Source of the DNA: a virus
Strand: one strand, 5' to 3'
Virus record (IMG/VR): IMGVR_UViG_3300009703_000095
Coordinates: 1-25,384 of that record
Length of the DNA stretch: 25,384 nucleotides
Under the pieces are notes generated by a model. That model had not been told where the DNA came from. It did no database searches and saw only the letters and a program-made list of their open reading frames with translations. Positions 15,483 through 21,221 of the stretch are shown here, piece after piece (the first letter of the stretch is position 1; the number at the start of each line of letters is the position of its first letter). A program made the position numbers and the translations under genes.

Positions 15483-16496
15483 TTAAGCCACACCTAATAC
15501 ATCAAGGTTTTTGACTGCCCACTCTACAAACTCAGGTGCTTCCTCAATCTCAGGAGTAATCTTCCTGGCCTCAGTCACACTTGTTACAGCATACTCAGCA
15601 GGTAACCTATCAAGATAAGCCATGATGTTCTTCATGTTATCAGGCTTCATCCAGTACGCAAGAGAGTAAGCGATAGCATACTGAGCACTAGGATTCTCAG
15701 GAAGCATTGCTTTCTTAGGGTCTTTGATTACCTGTTCTGGATCAGGCACCTGATCTGCTACCTCCTCATGACTCATGAACTCAGCAGCAGCACCCTCTCC
15801 CACCAATGCAGAGTAAAGCTGGCGCTTGATAGAACTAGATGGATTAGTTCCTCTAACTTGTGCTAACTTCTCCCATGTTCTAGGCGTTGGGTAAGCCCAT
15901 GATCCACCCTTATCAGGTCTCTTATGTGCAAGATTACCATGCTGTTTAAGGAAGGAGGTTACAATTGAATCAACCCCCTTAGAAGTGAAGTGAGTCAACA
16001 ACTCAGGAACATCCAACACAACCATGCAATGCATGAACCTATTTTGCAGTGGGTAAGGAAGCCCTCGGTTAACCCCGCCGTGCTCCTTCTTGTTCATCAT
16101 GGCTACAATATGCCAACCCTCTGGGAACACATAACTTCCCACCCTTTTCTCAAGAATCAACTGCTGTGTTGCTACGATTGTTGCCTGTGATCCGTCACCG
16201 AACTCATCAAGAATGAACAAACCTTGTTCACCATCACGTTCTACGTTAGGTAACAGAGCAGGCGTAGCAAAATAAGTAAACCCATCGCGTACTGTAGGCA
16301 CACCGCTCAAGTCTACTGGATCAAGTTGAGATGACCTAACATCTTTTGTTGCTCCGTACTCATCATTGCCGTACTTGGTTACAATCTCAGTCTTACCAAT
16401 GCCTGGCTCGCTAGTAAACAGGGTTGATATACCAAGGCTAGTCGCAACCCTTAGAATTTCTGGTATCTGACTAGGTGTGATAGTAACTTCAGACAT
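15483..16496 (-). CDS. MoxR/CobS-like AAA+ ATPase
   Basis: A 337-residue ATPase; the ATG at 16496 follows GAGGAT with good spacing. Walker A SEPGIGKT (29-36), Walker B LFILDEFGD (93-101), sensor 1 around AMMNKKE (132-138) and an arginine-finger candidate Arg153 (LQNRF) are visible, then a helical lid domain. Such ATPases act as ring-shaped remodellers with VWA partners: MoxR in protein maturation, CobS with CobT in cobalt insertion into the corrin ring. Here the VWA partner lies two genes downstream. A cobaltochelatase role is conceivable given the B12-dependent reductase, but the HExxH domain of the partner argues for a protein-remodelling role. Confidence 0.88.
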   Translation of the reverse strand: MSEVTITPSQIPEILRVATSLGISTLFTSEPGIGKTEIVTKYGNDEYGATKDVRSSQLDPVDLSGVPTVRDGFTYFATPALLPNVERDGEQGLFILDEFGDGSQATIVATQQLILEKRVGSYVFPEGWHIVAMMNKKEHGGVNRGLPYPLQNRFMHCMVVLDVPELLTHFTSKGVDSIVTSFLKQHGNLAHKRPDKGGSWAYPTPRTWEKLAQVRGTNPSSSIKRQLYSALVGEGAAAEFMSHEEVADQVPDPEQVIKDPKKAMLPENPSAQYAIAYSLAYWMKPDNMKNIMAYLDRLPAEYAVTSVTEARKITPEIEEAPEFVEWAVKNLDVLGVA

Positions 16497-16506
16497 AATA
16501 TTATCC

Positions 16507-16722
16507 TCAGTGTATTGAAAGTGAAGGCCCATAGGATGCGATGACAAGCAATGAAGCACACTTATCCTTCGCTACGTTGCATGATATGTGGGGGCTAGCG
16601 TCATCGGGGCCTAGTCGATAGACAGTAACCTCTTTCCCATCATGCATCTCTTTTACTGGCATAGCACTACCTATAAGGTCATCAAATGAGATGACAATAT
16701 CTTCATCATCATACGCATTCAT
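16507..16722 (-). CDS. Small hypothetical protein
   Basis: A 71-residue protein (MNAYDDEDIVISFDDLIGSAMPV...) with an acidic N-terminus and a beta-rich middle (GKEVTVYRLGPDDASPHISC). GGGAGG lies 9 bases before the ATG. It overlaps the upstream gene by 14 bases and ends 10 bases before the AAA+ start. Unrecognised; possibly a regulator or partner of the AAA+ set by position only. Confidence 0.6.
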   Translation of the reverse strand: MNAYDDEDIVISFDDLIGSAMPVKEMHDGKEVTVYRLGPDDASPHISCNVAKDKCASLLVIASYGPSLSIH

Positions 16723-16954
16723 TCTTGATGTCCTCCCAGGTTTTACCTATATCATTATAAGCCTGCTCCATCTCCTCATCGCTCATAAGAATCTCAACAC
16801 ACCCATCCTTAAAGCGACAACGTGGATGAGTTACGGATGGCTTAGGTTTAGAGATACTTCTACCCTCTCTACCACGCCTCATATGCTCAAAGGCTTCTCT
16901 AAGTTCACCTTCTTCTTCACCATCATACAACTTACCATTAAAATGGAATACCAT
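16709..16954 (-). CDS. Small basic hypothetical protein
   Basis: An 81-residue protein starting MVFHFNGKLYDGEEEGELREAF, with an Arg-rich stretch (HMRRGREGRS) and the pair RCRFKDGC. Strong GGAGGG site before the ATG. First gene after a 176-base gap with hairpins. No family recognised. Confidence 0.6.
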   Translation of the reverse strand: MVFHFNGKLYDGEEEGELREAFEHMRRGREGRSISKPKPSVTHPRCRFKDGCVEILMSDEEMEQAYNDIGKTWEDIKNECV

Positions 16955-17130
16955 TACAGCCCTCCATCTGCACCATAAGGTTGGTGCGTTACCTATCCGT
17001 GGGAATCACGGAATTTTATACGGACAAACCACCTGTTTACCAATAAAATGAGCCTATAAATACAGGGGTTTTTGAACAGTAACCCCCAATACCATGTAGG
17101 GTAGTACCACAACACCTAGGTTACATCATT
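16955..17130 (-). promoter_or_regulatory. Non-coding gap with two hairpins
   Basis: No gene is visible in these 176 bases. TCCGTG (16996-17001) pairs with CACGGA (17007-17012) around a 5-base loop. GGGGTT (17065-17070) pairs with AACCCC (17081-17086) around 10 bases. Neither is followed by a U tract on the - strand, so they look like leader or processing structures rather than terminators. The gap separates the glycosylase-like gene from the AAA+/VWA group and may hold a promoter I cannot define. Confidence 0.45.
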
Positions 17131-17628
17131 CTATATCTGCACCTTGAACCAGTCAGGCCTGATCGAAGGCCACTTCCAAGATGCAATGTGTGCTTTGCCA
17201 CCACAGTAGTAATTTCTGTACGCTTTGACCGTATCACTGTGCTTGTACTCGTCAGGCATACACTGAGGGGGCGGGATAAAGCCGTCATCAGGCATATTAT
17301 CTGGTACTTTACGCAGTGCGTCAAGCAATTCACCTGATTTATGCGGTGGTCTGTGCGGATATCGGCGCAATTTCTCAGCAAGTAGCGCCTCAAAGTGGGA
17401 AATTAACCACTCATAGTGTGATTTTGAGGACCGTGCCCACACTGTAGAGGGGTGATTAAGGTGTGCAACCTTGTACAAATCGTGCTGATCTGCGTAGCCG
17501 TCACCATCCAAGTGCCTATGCGCTGTGCACAATATCTGTGCAGTCTCCAACGGCATCTTAACTACGTGCTTGTTGACCTGACACACAGCAGATACAGCAG
17601 GGTCAGTATGTAAGAAAAAGATATTCAT
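17131..17628 (-). CDS. Phage protein resembling pyrimidine-dimer DNA glycosylase family
   Basis: A 165-residue protein. The start MNIFFLHTDPAVSAVCQVNKHVVKM, the block HPSTVWARSSKSHYEWL and the end KAYRNYYCGGKAHIASWKW...PDWF match a phage family that I recall annotated as pyrimidine-dimer glycosylase/AP lyase or as hypothetical. If correct it repairs UV damage in phage DNA. The KHVVKM...ETAQ helix and the C-terminal aromatic-rich YRNYY segment are the most conserved parts. It is coupled to the upstream gene by ATGA. A catalytic residue cannot be assigned with confidence from sequence alone. Confidence 0.6.
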   Translation of the reverse strand: MNIFFLHTDPAVSAVCQVNKHVVKMPLETAQILCTAHRHLDGDGYADQHDLYKVAHLNHPSTVWARSSKSHYEWLISHFEALLAEKLRRYPHRPPHKSGELLDALRKVPDNMPDDGFIPPPQCMPDEYKHSDTVKAYRNYYCGGKAHIASWKWPSIRPDWFKVQI

Positions 17629-17870
17629 CTAACTGGTCTAACTCCTTTGCCCATATTGCGAGCAAGATATCCATACAAATCAGACTGCATCTTAGAGAGA
17701 AGATGATTCTTATAGCACAATGCATTCTTCTTGTCAGCGCAATGCACCATCTCAACCTCCGAACCATCAGGATTGATACGAACTATCATGTACCTACCCT
17801 TGTACCAACCCTCTCCATCCCTGATCTCGACTTGTGTATTGAGGGCGCGTTCTTTATCAGTCCATTTCAT
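17625..17870 (-). CDS. Small hypothetical protein
   Basis: An 81-residue protein (MKWTDKERALNTQVEIRDGEGWYKGRYMIV...) with an SH3-like beta pattern in the middle and a basic tail ending RNMGKGVRPVR. Its stop overlaps the next ATG as ATGA. AGGAAAAATAATTT precedes its own ATG. No family recognised. Confidence 0.65.
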   Translation of the reverse strand: MKWTDKERALNTQVEIRDGEGWYKGRYMIVRINPDGSEVEMVHCADKKNALCYKNHLLSKMQSDLYGYLARNMGKGVRPVR

Positions 17871-17873
17871 AAA

Positions 17874-18005
17874 TTATTTTTCCTCTTTCTTTGGGGGTGA
17901 TGGAAAGTACCTTACAATTCTCCATGTTTTATTTACTGGTTTACGTGATACACGCCACCCCTCCGGCACAACATAAGAGCCAATTTTACGCTCATCAGTC
18001 ATCAT
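17874..18005 (-). CDS. 43-aa hypothetical protein
   Basis: A short gene starting MMTDERKIGSYVVPEGWRVS and ending FPSPPKKEEK. GGAGATA precedes the ATG pair (18005 or 18002). The start shares a base with the stop of the 30-aa membrane peptide gene (TAATG) and the stop is 3 bases before the next ATG. The compact joins support a real gene; function unknown. Confidence 0.65.
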   Translation of the reverse strand: MMTDERKIGSYVVPEGWRVSRKPVNKTWRIVRYFPSPPKKEEK

Positions 18006-18097
18006 TATCTCCACAGTTTCATAAGTTTATACTGACCAAATACCAATGCACCAAAGCCCACAAAGTAGGCCAAGAACAACACAATATCTACAAACAT
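18005..18097 (-). CDS. 30-aa single-span membrane peptide
   Basis: The peptide starts MFVDIVLFLAYFVGFGALVF and ends GQYKLMKLWR: about 18 hydrophobic residues followed by a basic end, so an N-out, C-in membrane span is likely. The ribosome site AGGAGGTGTACA is the best in the whole leftward block, suggesting high translation. It is the first gene after the 831-base non-coding tract. Small phage membrane peptides of this type can act on host envelope, lysis timing or superinfection, but nothing here tells which. Confidence 0.7.
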   Translation of the reverse strand: MFVDIVLFLAYFVGFGALVFGQYKLMKLWR

Positions 18098-18304
18098 TGT
18101 ACACCTCCTAAGTTTATGCCCATGAGACGCTCTGTAAGCACCGTCACGAGCCGTTAAGACATGACCCTATACCACCCTAGTGGGTAGGCTATGTTGTTCA
18201 CTCACCCAGCCATCCCCGCAATACCCCAGGTGAGCAGTTTTACATTCATCGTGAGCCGTCAACTTGGTGTGCGTCCTTGCCACCTGCAACCCTGACCTAA
18301 ATGT

Positions 18305-18322
18305 CCGTCATACTCAGGACGG
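18305..18322. repeat. Stem-loop copy 1, loop ATACTCAG
   Basis: CCGTC pairs with GACGG around the 8-base loop ATACTCAG. The loop and the inner GTC/GAC pairs are shared with copies at 18487-18506 and 18922-18935. On the transcribed - strand the loop reads CTGAGTAT. Confidence 0.7.
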
Positions 18323-18486
18323 TATAGTGCGTATCCATTCGGCCATACCTCAGTTTTTATCCCTCGGATCACAGAACCCCGACGATTACAGGCTCGACGG
18401 TCACCAGAAGTGGGGGAATCGACTACCCAATACTCTTGGCATACTGTTTACTGGTACGCACTGAAGAAATCGGTGAGCAGTTATTG

Positions 18487-18506
18487 ACAGTCATACTCAG
18501 GACTGT
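18487..18506. repeat. Stem-loop copy 2, loop ATACTCAG
   Basis: ACAGTC pairs with GACTGT around the same ATACTCAG loop. Compared with copy 1 the fourth pair has changed from C-G to A-T and a sixth pair is added, so pairing is kept while sequence differs. Confidence 0.7.
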
Positions 18507-18755
18507 AGGAGCAGTGCCGTCGCACAAGGGTAAACAATGGTCGCCACATATGGACGCTGACACCCTATGACATGACGAGACGCTGTAGATTCAATCGAAT
18601 ATTTTGTATGACGATGTAGTTCGCCATTATCGGCTACGATACTATTCGATAACCTACAGAACTTACACTACCAGACTCATGCCACCCCTAAATTAGCCGA
18701 TAAGTGCAGGGTATCCCTATACGGCCATCAAATACCCCGAAGTCAGTTCATTTTA

Positions 18756-18774
18756 CCACCATGACTCAGGGTGG
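18756..18774. repeat. Related stem-loop, loop ATGACTCAG
   Basis: CCACC pairs with GGTGG around ATGACTCAG, one base longer than the loop of copies 1 and 2 and otherwise alike. The stem sequence is unrelated, so only the loop is shared. Confidence 0.5.
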
Positions 18775-18921
18775 ATTCACTGGGGCCAACATCATCCCCT
18801 TACCGGAATTCGGTGAACCGTTGCACATCTGACGGGTAAATCGACCCTTCACCCACGGTTCCACAAGCATCTGGGTAGTTGGCAGTTTATCGCCGTACCT
18901 AGGCGGAGTAGTTTAACTCTA

Positions 18922-18935
18922 GTCATACTCAGGAC
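18922..18935. repeat. Third GTCATACTCAGGAC copy, overlapping a stop codon
   Basis: The 14-base core is identical to copies 1 and 2, but only 3 base pairs (GTC/GAC) form. On the - strand the TGA stop of the 54-aa gene (18931-18929) lies inside the loop sequence CTGAGTAT. Confidence 0.6.
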
Positions 18936-19093
18936 GACTCATCTTTCTCGTAGACAGACAAGTAACTATCCAACCCTCTCTTGACCTTTCTCAAGGCGTC
19001 AAGATCAGGGCAAATACGAATCAGCATCGACACAATACTGCTTACATCTCTAGAATCAAAAGGATATTCTTTCCAGTTCCGATTATCGTACAT
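18929..19093 (-). CDS. 54-aa hypothetical protein
   Basis: A short gene, MYDNRNWKEYPFDSRDVSS onward, ending VYEKDESS. GCAGGAGAGATC gives a clear ribosome site before the ATG at 19093. The middle (IVSMLIRICPDLDALRKVKRGLDSYL) is an amphipathic helix pair. It ends inside a copy of the repeated loop element. No family recognised; it shares the early region with the 186-aa gene upstream. Confidence 0.65.
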   Translation of the reverse strand: MYDNRNWKEYPFDSRDVSSIVSMLIRICPDLDALRKVKRGLDSYLSVYEKDESS

Positions 19094-19112
19094 GATCTCT
19101 CCTGCATTGGCT

Positions 19113-19130
19113 GACTGCTTGAGGGATTAC
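19113..19130 (+). repeat. Left arm of 18-base inverted repeat flanking the 186-aa gene
   Basis: GACTGCTTGAGGGATTAC here and its inverted partner at 19753-19770 match at 17 of 18 positions. The arms bracket the gene at 19155-19715. The match does not extend beyond 18 bases. Confidence 0.8.
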
Positions 19131-19149
19131 CCTATCGCTAGGGTAACCC
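19123..19149 (-). terminator. Strong hairpin after the 186-aa gene, no U tract
   Basis: TTACCCTA (19127-19134) pairs with TAGGGTAA (19139-19146) around TCGC; after a single bulged A, GGG (19123-19125) pairs with CCC (19147-19149): 11 pairs in all. On the - strand it lies 5 bases after the stop codon and before the ribosome site of the 54-aa gene. No U run follows, so it may be a stabiliser, processing site or weak terminator. Confidence 0.55.
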
Positions 19150-19154
19150 GCAAC

Positions 19155-19715
19155 TCAGGCTGCTTTATGCAACCAATCTGGAGTATCGTCAGAGAAAGAT
19201 TCCTGACTTGCACCAAGACCCACATCCTTCATGGTGGATTCGAGCGCTACAAACTCGTCATAGGCATCCTCAATCTGACTCTTAGCCTCATCGCTATGAC
19301 TGGCTATCTGAGTGTTCAACTGACGGAGCGCCTTCTTGAGCATCCACGAAGGCATCTCTGAGTCTAACTCAAACTCATACCAACGCTGAGCCTCAAGTTG
19401 GTCAATCGGGAATTCCTCCTGACCGCTGTCCTTAGTGAACGTAGAATTCTTCGCCTTCTTGAAGCGATTATTCTTAACGTCCCAGTTAAGGCCACAAGTC
19501 TCGGAAACATACCCGATAAACTTCTGCTTGTTTACACCGTTACATTTGGTGATACCAGACCCAAGATTGGTCAGATACGTGCTATCGCCGTGAAGCCAGT
19601 AGTGATACATCGAACTGACTGCCAACTCATGCACACGATCCTGCATAGTCATGATCGCTTTTACAGCACGTTTGATCGCCGTAGCGAGAGTCTTGCCATC
19701 TTTGATGATTTCCAT
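19155..19715 (-). CDS. 186-aa hypothetical early protein flanked by inverted repeats
   Basis: Starts MEIIKDGKTLATAIKRAVKA; AGAGGAACTGTAACG precedes the ATG at 19715. Residues about 18-50 form a helix-rich segment (MTMQDRVHELAVSSMYHYWLHGDS). The region TNLGSGITKCNGVNKQKFIGYVSETCGLNWD carries two cysteines, a basic patch FKKAKN follows, and the C-terminal third is an acidic helix (DEAKSQIEDAYDEFVALE). It is not a family I can name with certainty. It lies early in the leftward transcript with long structured gaps on both sides and 18-base inverted arms, so it may be specially controlled. Confidence 0.75.
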   Translation of the reverse strand: MEIIKDGKTLATAIKRAVKAIMTMQDRVHELAVSSMYHYWLHGDSTYLTNLGSGITKCNGVNKQKFIGYVSETCGLNWDVKNNRFKKAKNSTFTKDSGQEEFPIDQLEAQRWYEFELDSEMPSWMLKKALRQLNTQIASHSDEAKSQIEDAYDEFVALESTMKDVGLGASQESFSDDTPDWLHKAA

Positions 19716-19752
19716 CGTTACAGTTCCTCTGTTTAAGTTACGGACTACGGAT

Positions 19753-19770
19753 GTAATCCCTCAAACAGTC
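19753..19770 (-). repeat. Right arm of 18-base inverted repeat
   Basis: On the - strand it reads GACTGTTTGAGGGATTAC, one base different from the left arm at 19113-19130. It lies 38 bases upstream of the ATG of the 186-aa gene, in its leader. Confidence 0.8.
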
Positions 19771-20182
19771 TCCCTATCAGGCTTGGAGGGTCTGGTGCCC
19801 AACTATCCTTAACTCCCACGCCCCTACACCTGAAGTGCCTGCATTGCTGACCCCGTCCCTAGCGTTAACCACCGGCAATACTAGTTTTTCTGACCAGCCA
19901 CAAGTCGCCCCAGTCCAACCCCGGTTCCCCGGTGCGCTACCATTCGCTCAGCAGAACCAGTCTAGACGTTTAATCACTCCCTAGTGATCGCGTAGGCGCG
20001 TACTTACGGGGCGAACCCCTGACCGTATCGGGCGATAACTCCCGAAACCTACTCCCGCTAAGACCCTGAGCACAAGTAACACAAGGCGCATGAGTTTAGT
20101 ACAACTTGGAAGGGCACAGTCTTATAGTCGTCCCAACCCGACCTGAGCGTTCAACCCGCTCGCAGTAGACTCTTTGAGATTA

Positions 20183-20198
20183 TGCCCCCGAAGGGGCA
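20183..20198 (-). terminator. UUCG-tetraloop hairpin after the first leftward gene
   Basis: On the - strand TGCCCC pairs with GGGGCA around TTCG; C(UUCG)G is an exceptionally stable RNA loop. It starts 5 bases after the TGA stop of the 20204-20452 gene. ATAATCTC follows, not a U tract, so it may attenuate, pause or protect the RNA rather than fully terminate. Confidence 0.65.
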
Positions 20199-20203
20199 CA
20201 ATG

Positions 20204-20452
20204 TCAACCAGTCTTTCTGGCTTCACGCATCCAGATGCGTATCCGACGGTTCATCTCGCTGTCCTGAAGGCGAGGCAGTCTGTGGCTAGGCTTGCGCGTG
20301 TCGCGTTTCGCCTTGCATACCTGTCGTTCTGCCTTCGTACCTGCAATCCGTCCAATCGCTTGGGTGCCGATCTTACCGCCGTCAGCACTCCGAACAACCG
20401 TACACTCTGCCGGTACTTCGTAGCGAGTCCCGTCGCTCATGGTAATAAACAT
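20204..20452 (-). CDS. Basic early protein, first gene of the leftward operon
   Basis: An 82-residue protein, MFITMSDGTRYEVPAECTVV onward. AAGGAG lies 8 bases before the ATG and a promoter candidate lies about 50 bases upstream. The first 25 residues are beta-like; the rest is rich in Arg/Lys (AERQVCKAKRDTRKPSHRLPR; MNRRIRIWMREARKTG), about 20 positive charges, suggesting nucleic-acid binding. As the promoter-proximal gene followed by a strong hairpin it has the position of an N-like antiterminator, but I see no proof and no boxA/boxB set. The opposite-strand 127-codon frame (20174-20557) has no ribosome site. Confidence 0.6.
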   Translation of the reverse strand: MFITMSDGTRYEVPAECTVVRSADGGKIGTQAIGRIAGTKAERQVCKAKRDTRKPSHRLPRLQDSEMNRRIRIWMREARKTG

Positions 20453-20503
20453 AAGCGCGACTCCTTATTGTGGCTTCAGCCCGTCGCCTCAGCCAGTGAC
20501 TAC

Positions 20504-20531
20504 ACTTTAGCACAACCACCAGAAAATGCAA
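20504..20531 (-). promoter_or_regulatory. Candidate leftward early promoter
   Basis: On the - strand TTGCAT (20531-20526), a 16-base spacer and TGCTAAAGT, an extended -10 with hexamer TAAAGT (20509-20504). It would start RNA about 45 bases before the ATG at 20452. Matches to consensus are partial (3 of 6 and 4 of 6, plus TGn). Confidence 0.45.
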
Positions 20532-20853
20532 GTCCGCCCAACTTTTCTGCTCAATAAGAAACGACTAATATAGTCCTACGGCCCAGAAAGTAACCTTAAA
20601 AATTAAAAGGTTATGTTTTGAAAGGTACTCCGGCGGGCGTCCGAGGGCGATCCAGGCCTGGGAATCCTGATCCGCACCCCCATACATATAAATAAAAAAA
20701 GAACACTAACAACACATTAGCGTTTTACTAAGAATATGTCTGGTGTATCTCTATATAGGGTGTTTTGGTATATAGGTAATGGAATAACCGTTGGCTTAGC
20801 GGCCAAATATAGGGTTCCAAAATTTTTTTGGGGGTATATTTTTTATACAGAAG

Positions 20854-21045
20854 TTATCCACAGACTTATCCACAGGTAAATATTAGGTTAAATCTATGAT
20901 TATATAGGAGAATTGGAAAGTTATCCACAGGTAAGGGGTTCCCTTATTATAATATATATATTAATACTTCTATATAATATATATAATATATATATAATAT
21001 TAATATATCTTTATCTGTCTCTTTATCTATGTCTATATCTAGTTG
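20854..21045. other. Putative replication origin: three DnaA boxes and A+T-rich unwinding tract
   Basis: TTATCCACA, the strong DnaA box, occurs at 20854-20862, 20866-20874 and 20921-20929, all in the same direction. Directly after them, 20941-21012 is nearly pure A/T (TATA, ATAATAT runs), then TATCT repeats at about 21006-21040. Boxes beside an A+T-rich element on one side is the layout of bacterial and plasmid oriC-type origins. It sits between the divergent early and late units. Use of host DnaA is inference from the boxes. Confidence 0.7.
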
Positions 21046-21110
21046 CGTTTAGCAGAATGTTGTGTAGAAATGCTTAAATATTTGCTAAATAATTGATATC
21101 TTTAAAAAGT

Positions 21111-21141
21111 GAGACACGAAAACCCCTTAATATGGTATAAT
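21111..21141 (+). promoter_or_regulatory. Candidate rightward promoter for packaging genes
   Basis: TGGTATAAT (21133-21141) is a perfect extended -10. A partial -35 (GAGACA, 21111-21116) lies 19 bases before it. The predicted RNA start near 21148 is only 8 bases before the base of the leader hairpin. Confidence 0.6.
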
Positions 21142-21155
21142 GGTAGTATGAATTC

Positions 21156-21221
21156 GGGGCACGTGTCGGCACATCTCTCCCCTCGATAGAGGGTTCTTCT
21201 CCCTTCTGCTGACACGGCCCC
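21156..21221 (+). promoter_or_regulatory. Long structured 5' leader of the rightward operon
   Basis: GGGGC (21156-21160), a bulged A, CGTGTC (21162-21167) and GGC (21168-21170) pair with GCT (21208-21210), GACACG (21211-21216) and GCCCC (21217-21221): 14 pairs with one bulge. Inside, CCCTC (21180-21184) pairs with GAGGG (21189-21193) around GATA. No U tract follows, so it is not a normal terminator. It lies at the predicted 5' end, 25 bases before the ATG at 21247. Confidence 0.7.

Larger units (their letters stand above)
18098..18928 (-). other. 831-base structured non-coding tract with repeated stem-loops
   Basis: I find no frame with a ribosome site on either strand; the 66-codon + strand frame at 18264-18464 looks accidental. 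The tract holds many short inverted repeats and diverged direct repeats: GTCATACTCAGGAC at 18307-18320, 18490-18503 and (running into the 54-aa gene) 18922-18935; GGTGAGCAGTT at 18229-18239 and 18472-18482; GAGACGCT near 18123 and 18577; GAGCCGT near 18144 and 18251. It is more G+C-rich than the adjacent genes. It lies within the leftward early transcript, so a structured or regulatory RNA is the simplest reading; protein-binding DNA sites are an alternative. Confidence 0.6.
19716..20203 (-). other. 488-base structured non-coding leader
   Basis: No gene is visible. The sequence is G+C-rich and full of short perfect hairpins: ATCACT/AGTGAT around CCCT (19973-19988), GGGG/CCCC around CGAA (20008-20019), CCGG/CCGG around TTCC (19921-19932), TATCG/CGATA near 20026-20037, and the UUCG hairpin at 20183-20198. 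It separates the first leftward gene from the 186-aa gene and is presumably transcribed. No tRNA cloverleaf can be drawn that I trust. Confidence 0.55.

Noticed and set aside
18264-18464. 66-codon + strand frame in the non-coding tract
   Set aside because: No ribosome site, product without pattern, and it runs through the repeated hairpins.
18484-18489. TTGACA on the + strand as a -35 box
   Set aside because: No -10 at 16-18 bases (AGGAGC lies there) and the hexamer overlaps the stem of a repeated hairpin.
18098-20203. Possible tRNA genes or ribozymes in the structured tracts
   Set aside because: No acceptor, D, anticodon and T arms could be assembled, and no hammerhead core (CUGAUGA...GAAA) is present; CTGAGTAT differs.
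20174-20557. 127-codon + strand frame opposite the 82-aa gene
   Set aside because: No ribosome site, cuts across the leftward promoter, and the - strand frame has AAGGAG with good spacing.
20914-21078. Frame from TTG after AGGAGAA, about 54 codons, very hydrophobic
   Set aside because: The product is just translation of the TA-rich origin tract (I/Y/L runs) and covers a DnaA box; low complexity explains it.
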